From contig JAGMVK010000007.1 of assembly GCA_020747065.1 (NCBI GenBank), positions 2,418,001 through 2,482,000 of the forward strand: a DNA stretch of 64,000 nucleotides. Direction: 5' to 3'. Below are positions 1 to 10,797 of the stretch, piece after piece (within the stretch, counting starts at the first letter, position 1; each line of letters opens with the position of its first letter). Below the pieces are notes generated by a model that made no database searches, was not told the origin of the DNA, and saw only the letters and a program-made list of their open reading frames with translations. The position numbers and the translations under genes were made by a program. Origin of the DNA: Cadophora sp. MPI-SDFR-AT-0126 (lineage: Eukaryota > Ascomycota > Leotiomycetes > Helotiales > Ploettnerulaceae).

Positions 1-670
1 GGTGCTCGCAGAATCCTAGGTCCTTCCCTTTCTTTCACAGTCTCGAAAGTCAATCCAAGATGATAGCCCTGATACCAGGCAAATGTGTCATGCGTTCAAG
101 ACACTTCCAAGTTGGCATCTCGCGCCTACAGATTGCAATGAGCCACTGATGAATGCATATGCAGCAAGTACAGGAGCCGCCGGAATGATGCAAGAATCTT
201 TATCTACCTTCCCTTAACCTGTTTCAAATGGCCAATCTGTGTTCACAGAATTCCAGACAAGCAAACGAGTTCTGGTCGTCCTCAGCCATTAAGATGATGA
301 AAGGCGATGAAAGGCTGGTCCTCGACAGGCAGACATGGTCTTCACCAATCCAAAGACAACAAACACGCTTCGCCCTTCCGCCTCTGACCTTTCAGTGTTT
401 TTCGATCTTCGTCGACCAATCCTTCTTTCCATTTTCTCAGCAGCAATGGTGGAGGTTGAAGTCTATATAATGGGGATCTCCCTCTTCATCAGATTGACAT
501 CAACCAGCATCTGCTTCTGTGTCCAAACTTCCAGAGCAATCTTCATTTCACTCCAGACTCTCCACATCAAACCAAGACCAACCACTGATCAATCACCTCC
601 ATATTCGCCGTCTTCGCCTCCTCTGCAAAAGCTGGACACATCCCTGACTTCACCAAATATCAACGACACA
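1..670. promoter_or_regulatory. Upstream region and leader of the first gene
   Basis: No convincing coding region is seen. A TATA box (TATATAA) lies at 464-470, about 200 bases before the ATG at 671. The stretch after it is C- and CA-rich, like a fungal 5' leader of roughly 170 bases. The reading frame of the downstream gene stays open upstream to 335, but that part crosses the TATA box and is compositionally unlike protein, so it is not taken as coding. Confidence 0.5.
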
Positions 671-1132
671 ATGACGACACCTCAAATCACCTTGAGCGGC
701 GAGGAGTACAATCAATACACCCAATGGCGCGACTCACAAATCAACGGCAACGTCTCCAAGAACATGGGTGCCATCTACACTCGCATCTTGATCACTTGCG
801 CTGAGCCTGGCTGCGATTCCTACACTACCGGCCACGAAGTCATGAAGATCGATCCCACCTGGAAGTACGTCGTCCTCTGCGAGAAGATCAAGAAGTGGGT
901 CGAGCTCGTCCAGGGAGGCGACTTCAAGGTCCGCAGCAACCTCCGCCACTGCGTCTGGACCGATGATCACAAGATCGTCATGCTCAAGGTCAACTGGAAC
1001 GGCCTTACGGGTAACGGATGGTCTGACAACGGTGAGACTGTCATCACCGAGAAGAACTACGAGATCGTTCTTGCCATGATGGCTAAGCGCAGCGCCGTCG
1101 ACAACTTGGCTGTCACCATCTCGGCATCCTAG
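671..1132 (+). CDS. Small conserved-looking hypothetical protein, 153 aa
   Basis: This is a single-exon gene for a 153-residue protein of unknown function; I do not recognise the family. The start at 671 was chosen because it follows a TATA box at 464-470 and a typical leader, and because codon use turns strongly C-ending from there. The protein has no signal peptide and no membrane segment. It has four cysteines, two of them close together around residues 40-45 (CAEPGC), then Cys71 and Cys95. The rest is a compact mix of charged and aromatic residues (several Trp: WRD, WKYVV, KKWVEL, CVW) that reads as a small folded cytosolic domain. The C-terminus is short and hydrophobic. There is no link to its neighbours. 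The strong C-ending codon bias suggests good expression. Confidence 0.7.
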   Translation: MTTPQITLSGEEYNQYTQWRDSQINGNVSKNMGAIYTRILITCAEPGCDSYTTGHEVMKIDPTWKYVVLCEKIKKWVELVQGGDFKVRSNLRHCVWTDDHKIVMLKVNWNGLTGNGWSDNGETVITEKNYEIVLAMMAKRSAVDNLAVTISAS

Positions 1133-3804
1133 GTTGTTGTTGAGAGGATGGTCAGATCAAAGATTCATTCATGTGTCTGTCAATTTTCTGGGAATGGCTG
1201 CGATGGGAATTCCTGGTTTCTGATCACTCATAATACTCTTGGAGCGCAAGGTTCCTCACACATACACACACATCTGCTTTTTCGTCTTTTGATCTGGCAT
1301 GATCATCAGGATTTGCTTCGCGGGGGATGATTTTCTCCATCAAGCTCCTTCACTCTTGGTTGTACATTACGGGATATGCGGAATTTGCGGGTTTGGGGTT
1401 CAATGACATACTTTTGTCACTGCTTTGGTTGTGCTTGCTTCCTGTGATTGTGACTGTGACCGTGACTTCGCTTATGTCATGCATGACTTTTGCCAGTGAA
1501 ATATCTGTTGTTTAATCGCTGTATCTAATATTTGAGATGCCCGCCACAGATTTTGGTAAATGCTTCGGCTAGGTGGCAAGTTGCAGGAACTCGGGCTTCA
1601 CAACGACAGGTAGGTGTCTTGCCTAGACAGAACTCCGTGGATCAATCACTGCCTTAAGGGAATGCGAATGATGAAGAGAGAACTGTGATGGCATAGTCAC
1701 TTCTCAAATCCACGCTTTTACAGGCCCAATTCGTGATGTCACTCGACTGTGTCCCTCCTCTCTCGATCGCTCTTCACAAGTTTTGCCCCTCAACCCTTCT
1801 CTCCACCACCTATAAATACACAAGACTACGTACGATGCAAGAGACATACAGAACAATTCGGGACAAGAACAGGTCGTCTATTAGAATTGTGCTCGGTCTT
1901 TCCATATCCATCAATGTAGATGGAGCCAATCCACGGTCAAGGTGATAGGTAATTGGGCAGGGATGCAGTATTCTAAAACTATCCCCCACTGCTGTGATCG
2001 TTTTAGAGGAAGACCGGGAACGAGTTCTTATGAAATTTACTGTCAAGAACTTGCTCTCCACTGATATCCAGACGTTTGTTGTCACGAGCACTGACCATCG
2101 TTTTGTTGTGGTGATGATGCTCCACGCGCCTCGCTTATCGGTGAAATAAACAAAACCATCAAGAAGAAAATCCCCAAAAAACAGTCTATCCCCTGCAGAA
2201 CTCAACCACACCATCATCTCCACTCCAAGCTACAAACCCAAAAAAAAGCCAACAAAGCAAACCAAAAAAAAAAATGCAAAACTCAATTGGAAGCCCACAC
2301 TCGGATGCGTGTGAGGTTCCAATCTACAAACGTAATTGAACATGTTGTTCCGATTCGATCCGCCGTTATTTTTGGTGTTCGTATGCGAACCGCTTTGTCC
2401 TGAACCAACGTTGAAGCCGTTGATCAACACGGCCGCCCACGGTTTTGTCGACGTTGGGTTTTGGCTTATTTGGATAGATACAGGCGGTAAAGTTGGTTTC
2501 GCTTATGTTGTTGGGAGGACTAGCCACACGCGAGATGAGGATTTAAGGAGCGGTCTGTTGGGTTCTGGATTGCGACGGGGAGATCAGCTGGAGGTTGAAA
2601 TAGATCTCCATAGACTGAGTCGTTATATTTGTGTTCATTTGACTGTGGAATATTGTTTTTGTCTTTACAACTCTCCCGGCGATTCTCTTCACGCAAGCCC
2701 ACGCCAATGGTCGTGACAACACTTCAATCTCGGCACGTCTTTATGACACCAATATTTTGCCGCTTCTCTTACAGCGTTCAGAAGAAAAATAATAATAGCA
2801 TCATCCTATTATCGTTGACCCAAGTCTAAGATGACTTCAAATCTGGTGGAACTGTTTGAAAGACCTGAGGACGTCAAAATCGCAAGCTACCCTTATCACA
2901 CGTCTGGATCGGAGTCATGCCACTCTGAAAGGGAAATGTCAAATTATAACGGCTACGATTGGACAATAACAGCTCAAACTTCCCAGGGTCATAGGGTCTT
3001 GACCCAGGAAATGCAGTCGAGATTTCTCCTTTTCATCGGTTCATAGCTTTTGCCGAAATCCTGAAAATTGCTAATCCCATCAGACTAAGGATTTCCCGAC
3101 TGGTGGACCGCTTGAGGAGCAATGACTAGACCTTTCGTTTGTCGAGAATCGTTCTCCCAAGCTAGAGTCACGCCTCAACTCGAAGTACAGAGATAATGAA
3201 AGGCGCCAAGGTCCAATTGTTGAAGCGACGACAATATCTAAATTGCAATGTCCAAATTCAGCCAAGCATGACAAGTTTTGGGATGCTTGTTGATGGCACA
3301 TCAGTTTAAGCATCTCCTTGTCTGCATCGAGAAAGGAATACGATGGCCGCTTATGGGAGCACTCGCTGGCCTCCCCCATCATCGACTCGATTAGGTTGGA
3401 GAAATCAAGGGCTCCTGTAAACAGGGCAGGCTATGATGAATCTAATGTTTATAAGGACTTGGAACTTCCCCCAAGACGACTCTCCGTGCACCCCCCCCCG
3501 GCCCCCCCGAGCAGGACTTCAGGATGACGGCCCAGATCCTGAGTTGTGAGAGGCAAGACTTGGATCACAGCACCATGAAAATAAACAAGGAGGCATAGGC
3601 ATAGCAGAATTTGGGAGTATGAAGTTCCATTGCAATTCAGCCCACGCAGTCTAAACACCTCAACCACGCATCCCATGCTTCTAGGCTTAACCAAGTTCCA
3701 AAACACCAAAACCAATCCATGTCAAAACCGTAGGAACTCCGTCGTAACGTCTTCAGTGTATCTTCGCATCGTTGGAGTAATTCATGAGAGCCTATCGATG
3801 CTTT
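1133..3804. other. Intergenic, 2.7 kb, no gene recognised
   Basis: No gene is supported. Several open frames of 60-137 codons exist on both strands but lack family resemblance, codon bias or coherent splice partners. Notable items are an imperfect TGTGAC repeat around 1445-1470, a promoter-like TATAAATA at 1811-1818, A-rich tracts at 2238-2280, and a C9-GG-C7 tract at 3491-3508. Confidence 0.5.
1811..1818 (+). promoter_or_regulatory. TATA box without a recognised gene
   Basis: TATAAATA is preceded by a pyrimidine-rich CTCTCCACCACC stretch and followed by an ATG at 1834, a layout typical of a fungal core promoter. That ATG opens only 36 codons, so the transcript, if any, may be non-coding or spliced in a way I cannot see. 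Confidence 0.3.
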
Positions 3805-4125
3805 CTACTTCTTCTTTGCAGCTCCAGCGGCCTCGGCAGCTTTCTTTGCGTCCGCTGAAATTCAGTCAGTGAAAGTCCTAGTAGAGACTGACGCCAGGCA
3901 GAAGTACTTACCGGCAGCTTGCTTCTCTCTCATCTTCGCAGCGACCTTCTCCTTCTCGCGCTGCATCTCAGATCCAGACATGGAGTTGCTCTTCTTCTAC
4001 AAGAGCAGAAAACAGTCAGCACAGAGTATCTCGAATTCCGGTCGCAAGTGGATTAGACGTACCATGTCGGCCATCTTCTTCTGGTTGGCCTCACGCGCCT
4101 TGTCTCTCTGGTTTCCTCTGGCCAT
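3805..4125 (-). CDS. SERF/4F5-family small basic protein
   Basis: Three exons (4063-4125, 3912-3996, 3805-3854) give a 65-residue highly charged protein. It starts MARGNQRDKAREANQKK, the signature of the SERF/4F5 family, and ends in an Ala/Lys-rich tail (ADAKKAAEAAG...KKK). Introns are 66 and 57 bases with donors GTACGT and GTAAGT, and acceptors TAG and CAG; all phases agree. Family members are small disordered RNA- and amyloid-binding proteins; human SERF1/2 and worm MOAG-4 promote amyloid formation. In fungi the role is not defined. The downstream side (1133-3804) is empty and the upstream side has no close gene. I am confident of the family and the gene model. Confidence 0.9.
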
Positions 4126-5372
4126 TTTAAAAGGCTTCAGGTGTCCGCGATTTGAGAGGGCTTTTGGGGATTTTCTTGCCTGCGTGGCTGCTGCTGAATG
4201 CGATTTTGGCCAGAATTCTGGACTACTTTATTTTTAGGTTGGAGCTAGGGGGAAATATTGATCCGATCCGAGTCACATGCCGAGCCTTCACTTCTCAGCA
4301 CGTGGATGGATCCCAAGCTGCTTGAGGTTTGTTTCGACATCTCTGCTGTTTCCCCCGGCTTTCATAGAGCGCCAAAGGGATCATGAGAAGTCGAGTCACA
4401 AATCGAAGAAGATCACGCTGAAGGTCGCATTTGGTACACCTATACTCGGAACATTCAGACCAAGATAAACATCTGGACCACAGCTCGCCTGCTGTACAGA
4501 CGATCTTGAAACGCGTCCTTTAAGCGCTTTCGTCCAATGAACACGATTTGGAAGCATTCTTTCGAAACAACCTTCAAGGCTTGTTGCATAAGCTCTCCCG
4601 GGCTGTCATCTATGCAAGCGCCTGCCACGGAGCTTATTGGCTGAAAATAGAAGATCTAGTCCTAGATGATCGCCGTTGACCACCCATTTCTCCCCGCCCA
4701 GCGTTCTCTGCTGGTATGCAACTCGACCAGCAGACGGCGATGAGGCTCGAGAGGTTTCCAGCGGCATATGGGACCCCTAAAACATATCGACACCGTCCAG
4801 TTGATTGCCCCAGGATCCATGAAAGCTTTCTTCTCGCGCGTCAGGAGCTTCGCAAGTCGAGGAATTGCCTTCTCGCCTCGATACCATTCGTGCGAAGAGA
4901 CCTGCGCTAAGGTCTGGAACAAAGGCATAGGCTACCCTCACAGTAGTTCAAAGGTTTGAACCGAATGTCAGTCCCGTTTGTTGGCCTCAAAGAAGCGGCC
5001 GTTCCTATTGTCGTGATTCATTCATATACTCCGAGTTCCCCCTTGTTTCCTTCCTATTGTCCTCACTCGCGAACTTTTTCTTTCCTTTGACTGCCTACTA
5101 TTATTGACCGACAATGGGCTGTGTGCTTCAATAGCTATTGTCAAATAAGCTCCTACTTAATATATCATTCTCTAGACGTCTCCTCTACTTCCATCAATTT
5201 ATTTCAAAAATCTCGATCCTTTCCAACGCACAGCCAAATTCAAATCTTTCTTCTGCAGGCAGACGACCCTCACACAACTAACACAATCTTTCCCATCACC
5301 GTGAGTCTCTGTAGATTCTCCAACCTTGGACTCCGTACTGATCGTAAGCAGAAAATCTAATAAGCCATCGAC
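4126..5372. other. Intergenic, 1.25 kb
   Basis: It contains the promoter of the SERF-like gene (minus strand) and that of the membrane protein starting at 5373. A pyrimidine-rich leader lies at 5030-5290. I see no further gene; the minus-strand open frame at 4662-4928 has no recognisable features. Confidence 0.5.
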
Positions 5373-6315
5373 ATGTTCTCCGAATCCAAGATGACTGGTG
5401 CTGGTTACATCACCTTGAATGTCATCCGAGTCATCAACATCATCTCTCTTCTCCTGGTAGTTGTCGCAAGCTGGATCATGCTTGTCATGACTGTCAAGAC
5501 CTCAAGCGTATGTCTCTTTCCTTGTCTCCAATCCGCGATCTCCAGCTGACAAGTCAAACAGTTCTTCTTCTTCGATGGTGTCTCTCACTTCATCACAAGC
5601 ACTATTGGTCTTTTTCTCGTCGTCTCCGAGCTCACTCTCTTCCGGTCATACTTCGCACGCCATTGGCCCATGCTCAGCCCTGACGCTGGCTTTGTCTTCC
5701 TCGGACTGGCCATGGTTGTCCTAGGTTTCAATATTCTGGGTAATCTCAACAAGCCGGCCACTAGTGTGGAGAACTTGGGTCTGCCGATGTGGAGAATTGT
5801 GATTGCTTCTGGAATTCTCACTGCCATCATGGGTTTCTTCAACATCATTGCCGTAAGTCTCCATTCCCTCTCCATCTCCCCACCAAGATCTTGTTAACAC
5901 CTACCAGACCTACGTCTTTTGTGACTCCAAACTCGGCATCACTGGCCGCCAAGTTCGCAGCCACGGCGCCGCCATTCCCAAGGACTCAATCACCAAGACA
6001 TTCAGCCTTTCCAGCGGCTCATCCCGTCGCTCCGTGTCCGAGACCCTCCCAAGCTACAATGCTCCACCAGCCGAACGACAAAAGTCTCGCTTCTCTTTCA
6101 GACTGCCAGTTCGCAGCTCCAAGCTCCCAATATCAAAGCCAATCGTGCAAGATCCTGAGCAATTTGCCAAGTGGGACGAGTCAAGAAGCTCTCCTGTTGC
6201 ACCAGGTCTTGCTGTTCAACGTCCACCAACTGCGCTCCATCCATACCACCAAGGTGTTCCAAACCCACCTCCGTCGTCGAGATACAGTGTTGTTAGCAAC
6301 ATGACAAGATTTTAG
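5373..6315 (+). CDS. Fungal four-helix membrane protein (DUF7598-like)
   Basis: Three exons (5373-5507, 5562-5852, 5908-6315) encode 277 residues. Introns are 54 and 55 bases and all junctions fall on codon boundaries. The first half has four hydrophobic helices: around residues 14-40 (NVIRVINIISLLLVV...), 50-75 (FITSTIGLFLVVSELTLF), 85-108 (AGFVFLGLAMVVLGFNILGNLNK) and 120-145 (WRIVIASGILTAIMGFFNIIA). The second half is a cytosolic, Ser/Pro-rich, probably disordered tail. The pattern, with MFSESKMTGAGYI at the start and TGRQVRSHGA after the last helix, matches a widespread uncharacterised ascomycete family; I recall it as DUF7598, which should be confirmed. The topology resembles MARVEL/tetraspan proteins. 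No function is assigned. Confidence 0.85.
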
Positions 6316-6818
6316 ATGCGGATATGATCGAAGGAGAAAATGTATACCGCAATCGAGAGAAGCATTGGCGAAGGCGTTTTGGAGTTTATATTTCAGTTGA
6401 TTTGTGTTTACAAAAATACCCGCTCCTTAAGAAGCACGTTTCCATACGCCGTACCCCTAGGTACTTCGAATTCGAGGAGTTGGCGTTCCGTTCTGTGATG
6501 TTTCGGCGCATGGCAGGCATGTATCAGGCTGGCTGGCGTATGGGTAGCCTAGAAGAAGGCTACAATGAATTTCTGTTAATAGTATGCCTCAATAAAAGAC
6601 AAAATCAAAAATCAAAATCTCAGTTCTATGATAGAATGACTATCCCCAAAGTGCAGTCATTCCTCTGGCTTGAATGCTGTGCTGAGTGACTTCTTCCTGA
6701 CTGATAAGCCTCGACTCATCCAACAAGTCTCGCCCGATAAAGTTAAGCTCCACAATAAAGCAACCGGTCTACTTCACATCCACCACCACAATCCACTTAC
6801 CTCCTCTTCTACATATCT
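6316..6818. other. Intergenic
   Basis: This holds the 3' region of the membrane protein gene and the promoter of guanylate kinase. No gene or repeat is recognised. Confidence 0.4.
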
Positions 6819-6899
6819 ATGCTTCTCCCCCGAATCAAATATAGCTCCCGCGTACTCTCTAAAAGCCCATACTTTCATACACCGTTCCGCAAATACACA

Positions 6900-7821
6900 A
6901 TGGCTCCAGGTACGTCACGTCCCATTTCCCTGCGAGACTCCCCACCGCCCATTCAATTACCCCTCTACTCACTCTCCTTTAACTCACTCCAACTCACCGA
7001 ACCTCCCAACCTCTGAAGAACGAAAGCAGAAATGCTGACCCAAGCCTCCAGTACCCAGCGACACCCGCCCAATAATCATCTCGGGGCCCTCAGGCGTCGG
7101 CAAAGGCACCCTCTACAAGCTCCTCCTCGACCGTCACCCCCAAACGTTCGCAACCTCCATCTCGCACACGACGCGCGAGCCGCGTCCGGGAGAGACGCGC
7201 GATGTCGATTACTACTACACGGACATGGCGACGTTCGAGAAGATGATTGGGGAGGATGGGTTCGTGGAGCATGCGAAGTTTGGGGGGAATAGGTATGGCA
7301 CTAGTAAGAAGATGATTGGGGAGTTGACCTCGGGGGGAAGGGTTGTGGTGTTGGATATTGAGATGGAGGTTTGTTTATTTTGCTTTTTCACTTCACTCTG
7401 TTACAGTATTTCCCTCCCTCTGTCCTCCTGGTTTACTTTTCTTGGGAAGAGCTCTCCTCCCTTTCGCACTTTACAGACAACTCACTAACCCTCCGCTCCC
7501 CAGGGCGTCAAACAAATCAAACAATCCTCCCTCTCCGCCCGCTACGTCTTCATCGCACCACCCAGCATGGAGATCCTCGAGCAGCGGCTCCGCAACCGCG
7601 GCACAGAGAAGGAAGATAGCATCCAGAAGCGGCTGGCGCAGGCGAAGAACGAGCTGGAGTACAGCAAGGTCGAGGGGGTCCACGACCTGATTATTGTGAA
7701 TGATGATTTGGAGGAGGCGTACAAGAAGTTGGAGGATTTTGTGTTTAAGGGAGAGGGAATGAAGACGCAGGATCAGAGTGCGAAGGACGCTGATGCTGCG
7801 GGGAAGAGCGTGCAGGATTGA
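6900..7821 (+). CDS. guk1: Guanylate kinase
   Basis: Guanylate kinase phosphorylates GMP to GDP with ATP. Exons are 6900-6909, 7052-7368 and 7504-7821, giving 214 residues. The P-loop GPSGVGKGT is at residues 15-23. It is followed by the GMP-binding region with SHTTREPRPGE and DYYYTD, then the RYGTSK segment, DIEMEGVKQIK across the second splice, and the lid arginines (LEQRLRNRGTE). The C-terminal 20 residues after the core are a hydrophilic extension. The first exon is only 10 bases long (ATGGCTCCAG). An in-frame ATG at 6819 would add 27 residues that are basic, contain no Asp or Glu and resemble a mitochondrial presequence. The ATG at 6900 is the conventional start, but both may be used. 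Confidence 0.93.
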
Positions 7822-8474
7822 GAGATTATAAGGGGAGCAGGGACGAGATGTTCTGGGGATAACAAGCGACGGTGCTCTAGAGGGGAGTCAACGGTGCGGA
7901 TGTGAATAGGTTTTAAAAGTCGTGGATATAGAAGCAGGCAGTGGATCTGATGAGCTGGGTCCAGTATTTGAGCCATTGGCATGGATCATTGCACATAGAC
8001 AATTAGAGAAAAGTTGTACAGTCCAAAACCGCATCCCTAGAACCAAGTCTCGAAGAGGTGATCACGAATCGAACCAGGTGGAGCTGGTAAAGCTTGAAGG
8101 ATACCAAGCAAGTTCAAAGCATTCTTGGGCTCTAAATCTACGTCCTGCCACCATAAAACCCGACCGGCACAAAGAGATACACAAACAGCTGGCTTTACTA
8201 CTGATTAGAAGAGGAGTTCTCGATTGATTCCATATCCGTAGAACGGGGATCTGAGAAGGCTAATTAAGCAAAGTGACAAATATGAAAAAAGCTTCCGAAG
8301 GGACACAAAGAAACATGAGGAAGAAAAAAGGAGTAAAGCGCCGGCCATTAAACGCTCTCCTTGGCCCGCTCAAGGATATTGTACCCCTTAGAAAAGTCGC
8401 TTTTCCCGAAGAGCTCCAGTCCAGTCGTCTTGCTATCATAACAACCCTCACGCCGCCACCACTTTCAAAACTCC
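7822..8474. other. Convergent intergenic region
   Basis: This is 3' flanking sequence between guanylate kinase (plus) and the septin (minus). No gene is recognised; short open frames here are not supported. Confidence 0.4.
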
Positions 8475-9623
8475 CTAGTAGCCGTTCATGGTCATTCGTT
8501 GAGAATTTCTGCTCAGTTCTCTGTCGGCTGCTGGGCTGATTGGTCGAGAACCAGCGTGACCTGCTGCGCTGCTCTCCTTGAGTGCAAGCAGTTGCTTGGC
8601 ACGGAAGGTCTCGTAGTGGATTTGCGAGGTGGTTTCGATCAAATCTTGGAGGTGGGTTCGGGTGAGGAAGTTTCTGAGGTAGACGAACTCGCAGTGGTTC
8701 TCATCCTCAACGTTGATAACTCCCCATCTGTTCTGGCGGCCACGGACTTGCTTGCCTCCAACGATGATTGACTTCTCGGATCCAACTACAGCGAATGGGA
8801 TGATGTTCTGCTTTCACTTAGTATATTGTTCAAGAACATACGCTCAATTACATACCTTGATCTGGGCATTCAAAGCACGCTCCTCCTCGTCGAACTCATC
8901 GTTATCGTATGGGTACATCTTGAGGTTGTGGAACGCAAATTCCTCCTTTATGCGCTCCTTGAATGCGCTTCGCTCCTCGAGAGTCAGGGAATCGGACTTG
9001 GCAATGACTGGAACGACATTGACAACATCTGAAAGCTTCTTCAACACAACAATATCGATTGGCTTCAGGGCATGGCCTGATGGTTGGATGAAGAACAAGC
9101 AGCAGTGAATGCGGGTATCTTGAATGTAACGTTCACGTTGGGCTGTGAGTTCCTTTCGGAGGTATGCAGAATGTTGGTCCTTGATGTACTTGACAATTGG
9201 GTCCCAGCATCTGTCGTTGTTGACTTGGTCACCGTAACCTGGAGTATCAACAATGTTCAAGCGCAGACGAACTCCGTTTTCTTCGATGATATGGGAGACA
9301 GTTTGGATTTCGGTGGTCGATCTTACGGGCTCATCGGGGGTCAATCTTCCCTTGGAGTCGATCAAGTGTGACGCGAAGATGGTGTTAATCAGAGTTGACT
9401 TCCCGAGACCAGTTTGTCCTGTGAAAGGACGAGTTAGATATTGCGCCGATTATAATTACCATCCAGAGTATAGAGAGCTGTACATACCAACACAGATAAC
9501 ATTGAACTGGAAACCGCGCTTCAAGAGCTTGCGCTCAATCTGCGATGTGATACTGTCGAAACCGACGTGGCTGCGTGGGTACACGGATTGCTGGGGAGCG
9601 TGTCTGTCCTGGATAGTTGCCAT
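8475..9623 (-). CDS. aspD: Septin, Cdc10/AspD type
   Basis: Septins are GTP-binding proteins that polymerise into filaments at septa and hyphal tips. Three exons (9488-9623, 8856-9418, 8475-8807) give 343 residues. The G1 motif GQTGLGKST is at residues 46-54, split by intron 1. G3 DTPGYGDQVNN and G4 AKSD follow. The septin unique element (WGVINVEDENHCEFVYLRNFL) lies near residues 255-275. A polybasic segment (ERKLLKRGFQF) precedes the GTPase core. The protein stops soon after the septin unique element with no C-terminal coiled coil, the hallmark of the Cdc10 group, named AspD in Aspergillus. The gene is divergent from mitochondrial L32 with only 341 bases between the two starts. Confidence 0.95.
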
Positions 9624-9964
9624 TGTTGTGAGATGTGAGGAAGAAACCAGAGATCCGTTTGTGAGGGTTACGGGATCGAAGAATTTGATGTTGCAGCGGT
9701 ATGAGGTAGGAAATTGTTCACGAAGGGGTATCACGCTGTTGTCTCTCCGCAAAATAAGTGTCGTGCTCCTGGAAAAGGGGAAGGGGCCACCCAAGCCATT
9801 AGTCTCGTTTGGGCTTAGAGCTGCATGCACCCCTGGCGGCATTCGAGAAAGCTTCAAAGATTGTCGGATGAGAGATGAACGGCCAGTGACGAGAAGATAG
9901 ACGCAGATATCGACTTTGATCAACCTACGCATCAACAACCTCAACATAGTGGATATCTGTCACA
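9624..9964. promoter_or_regulatory. Divergent promoter of septin and mitochondrial L32
   Basis: These 341 bases separate two divergent ATGs and must hold both leaders and promoters. No TATA box is clear, as expected for housekeeping genes. Confidence 0.5.
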
Positions 9965-10450
9965 ATGGCGGCAATTCATACAACAACGTCTTCAATCCTC
10001 TCATCTTTCCTCCCACGACTCTCAACAGCTTCAATGTCGAATGCCTCCCGGTTTACTACCCTGTACTCCAAACAACTATCTCTTCCAATCATCCCATCAC
10101 TCGCCTTTGCGATTCCCTCCGCGATACACCTCAATGTGCCAGGTCTATTAGAAGGAATACGGGAGTCGATATTGCGAGCTGTGCCGAAGAAGAAGACTTC
10201 GCATATGAAGAAGAGGACGAGGCAAATGGCAGGAAAGGGATTGAAAGACGTGACGGCGCTGAACAAATGCTCGGCATGCGGACATCTAAAGAGAGCGCAC
10301 TTACTGTGTCCATATTGTGTAGCTGGTAAGCAATTGCTATCTGCTGAGAAAGTCCTAGACTAATAGAATACAGAGCTCAAGGATATGTTCAAAGGAAAGA
10401 CAGGCAAGGCGGTCGAGACAGCTAAGATCGACAAGGGGGCAGATGCGTAG
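9965..10450 (+). CDS. mrpl32: Mitochondrial large-subunit ribosomal protein bL32m
   Basis: Two exons (9965-10325, 10374-10450) encode 145 residues. The first ~70 residues are Ser/Thr-rich with scattered basic residues and no acidic residues until about residue 60, a mitochondrial targeting sequence. The mature part begins around [20 protein letters not shown], the conserved L32 start. A zinc ribbon follows: CSACG, then CPYC, giving C-x2-C and C-x2-C. The tail after the intron ([22 protein letters not shown]) is basic. In yeast, processing of this protein by the m-AAA protease gates mitoribosome assembly; that is family knowledge and not visible here. The intron is 48 bases. Confidence 0.95.
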
Positions 10451-10797
10451 TGACTACCGGAGGTGGGAAGAAAGGAGGGTCGGCCGTGTATAGATGAATC
10501 TGGCAGGAAGTCAGTTGTGTTGCATAGCATTAGCACCAGGCGTTTTGGGGATTTCAAATGTGTCATGGAAAAAGTTTCCAGTCATGAATTTGTATGAAAA
10601 GAGACTGTAAATCAAATGTAAAATGAAAATCTGCCATGATACTCTGCAGAAATTTTAGGCTCTGCCATTTTGGTCTCTTGATGTGGTACTGCCATTCCAG
10701 CTTTTAATGACTTCTAACCCCGCCAAAGCTTCAACCTCGAACATCAACTCGCGGTCTTCTCCCACCATCCTGACATGCTTTTCAACGATAGGTGACA
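10451..10797. other. Intergenic, promoter of SKI8
   Basis: This holds the 3' end of the L32 gene and the leader of SKI8. An upstream open frame from 10709 runs towards the SKI8 start but is not homologous to the family, so the ATG at 10798 is preferred. Confidence 0.4.

Noticed and set aside
1810..2223. Minus-strand open frame of 137 codons
   Set aside because: No recognisable domain, signal peptide or codon bias; it also contains the complement of the TATA box.
5789..6304. Plus-strand open frame of 171 codons
   Set aside because: It is an out-of-frame reading of the last exons and intron of the four-helix membrane protein.
9442..9449. CGCCGA core of the cluster motif in septin intron 1
   Set aside because: Only the hexamer core matches, not the flanking bases; it shows that the core alone is not specific.
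9253..9900. Plus-strand open frame of 215 codons
   Set aside because: It overlaps the septin exons and intron on the opposite strand and resembles no protein; the septin frame has all conserved GTPase motifs.
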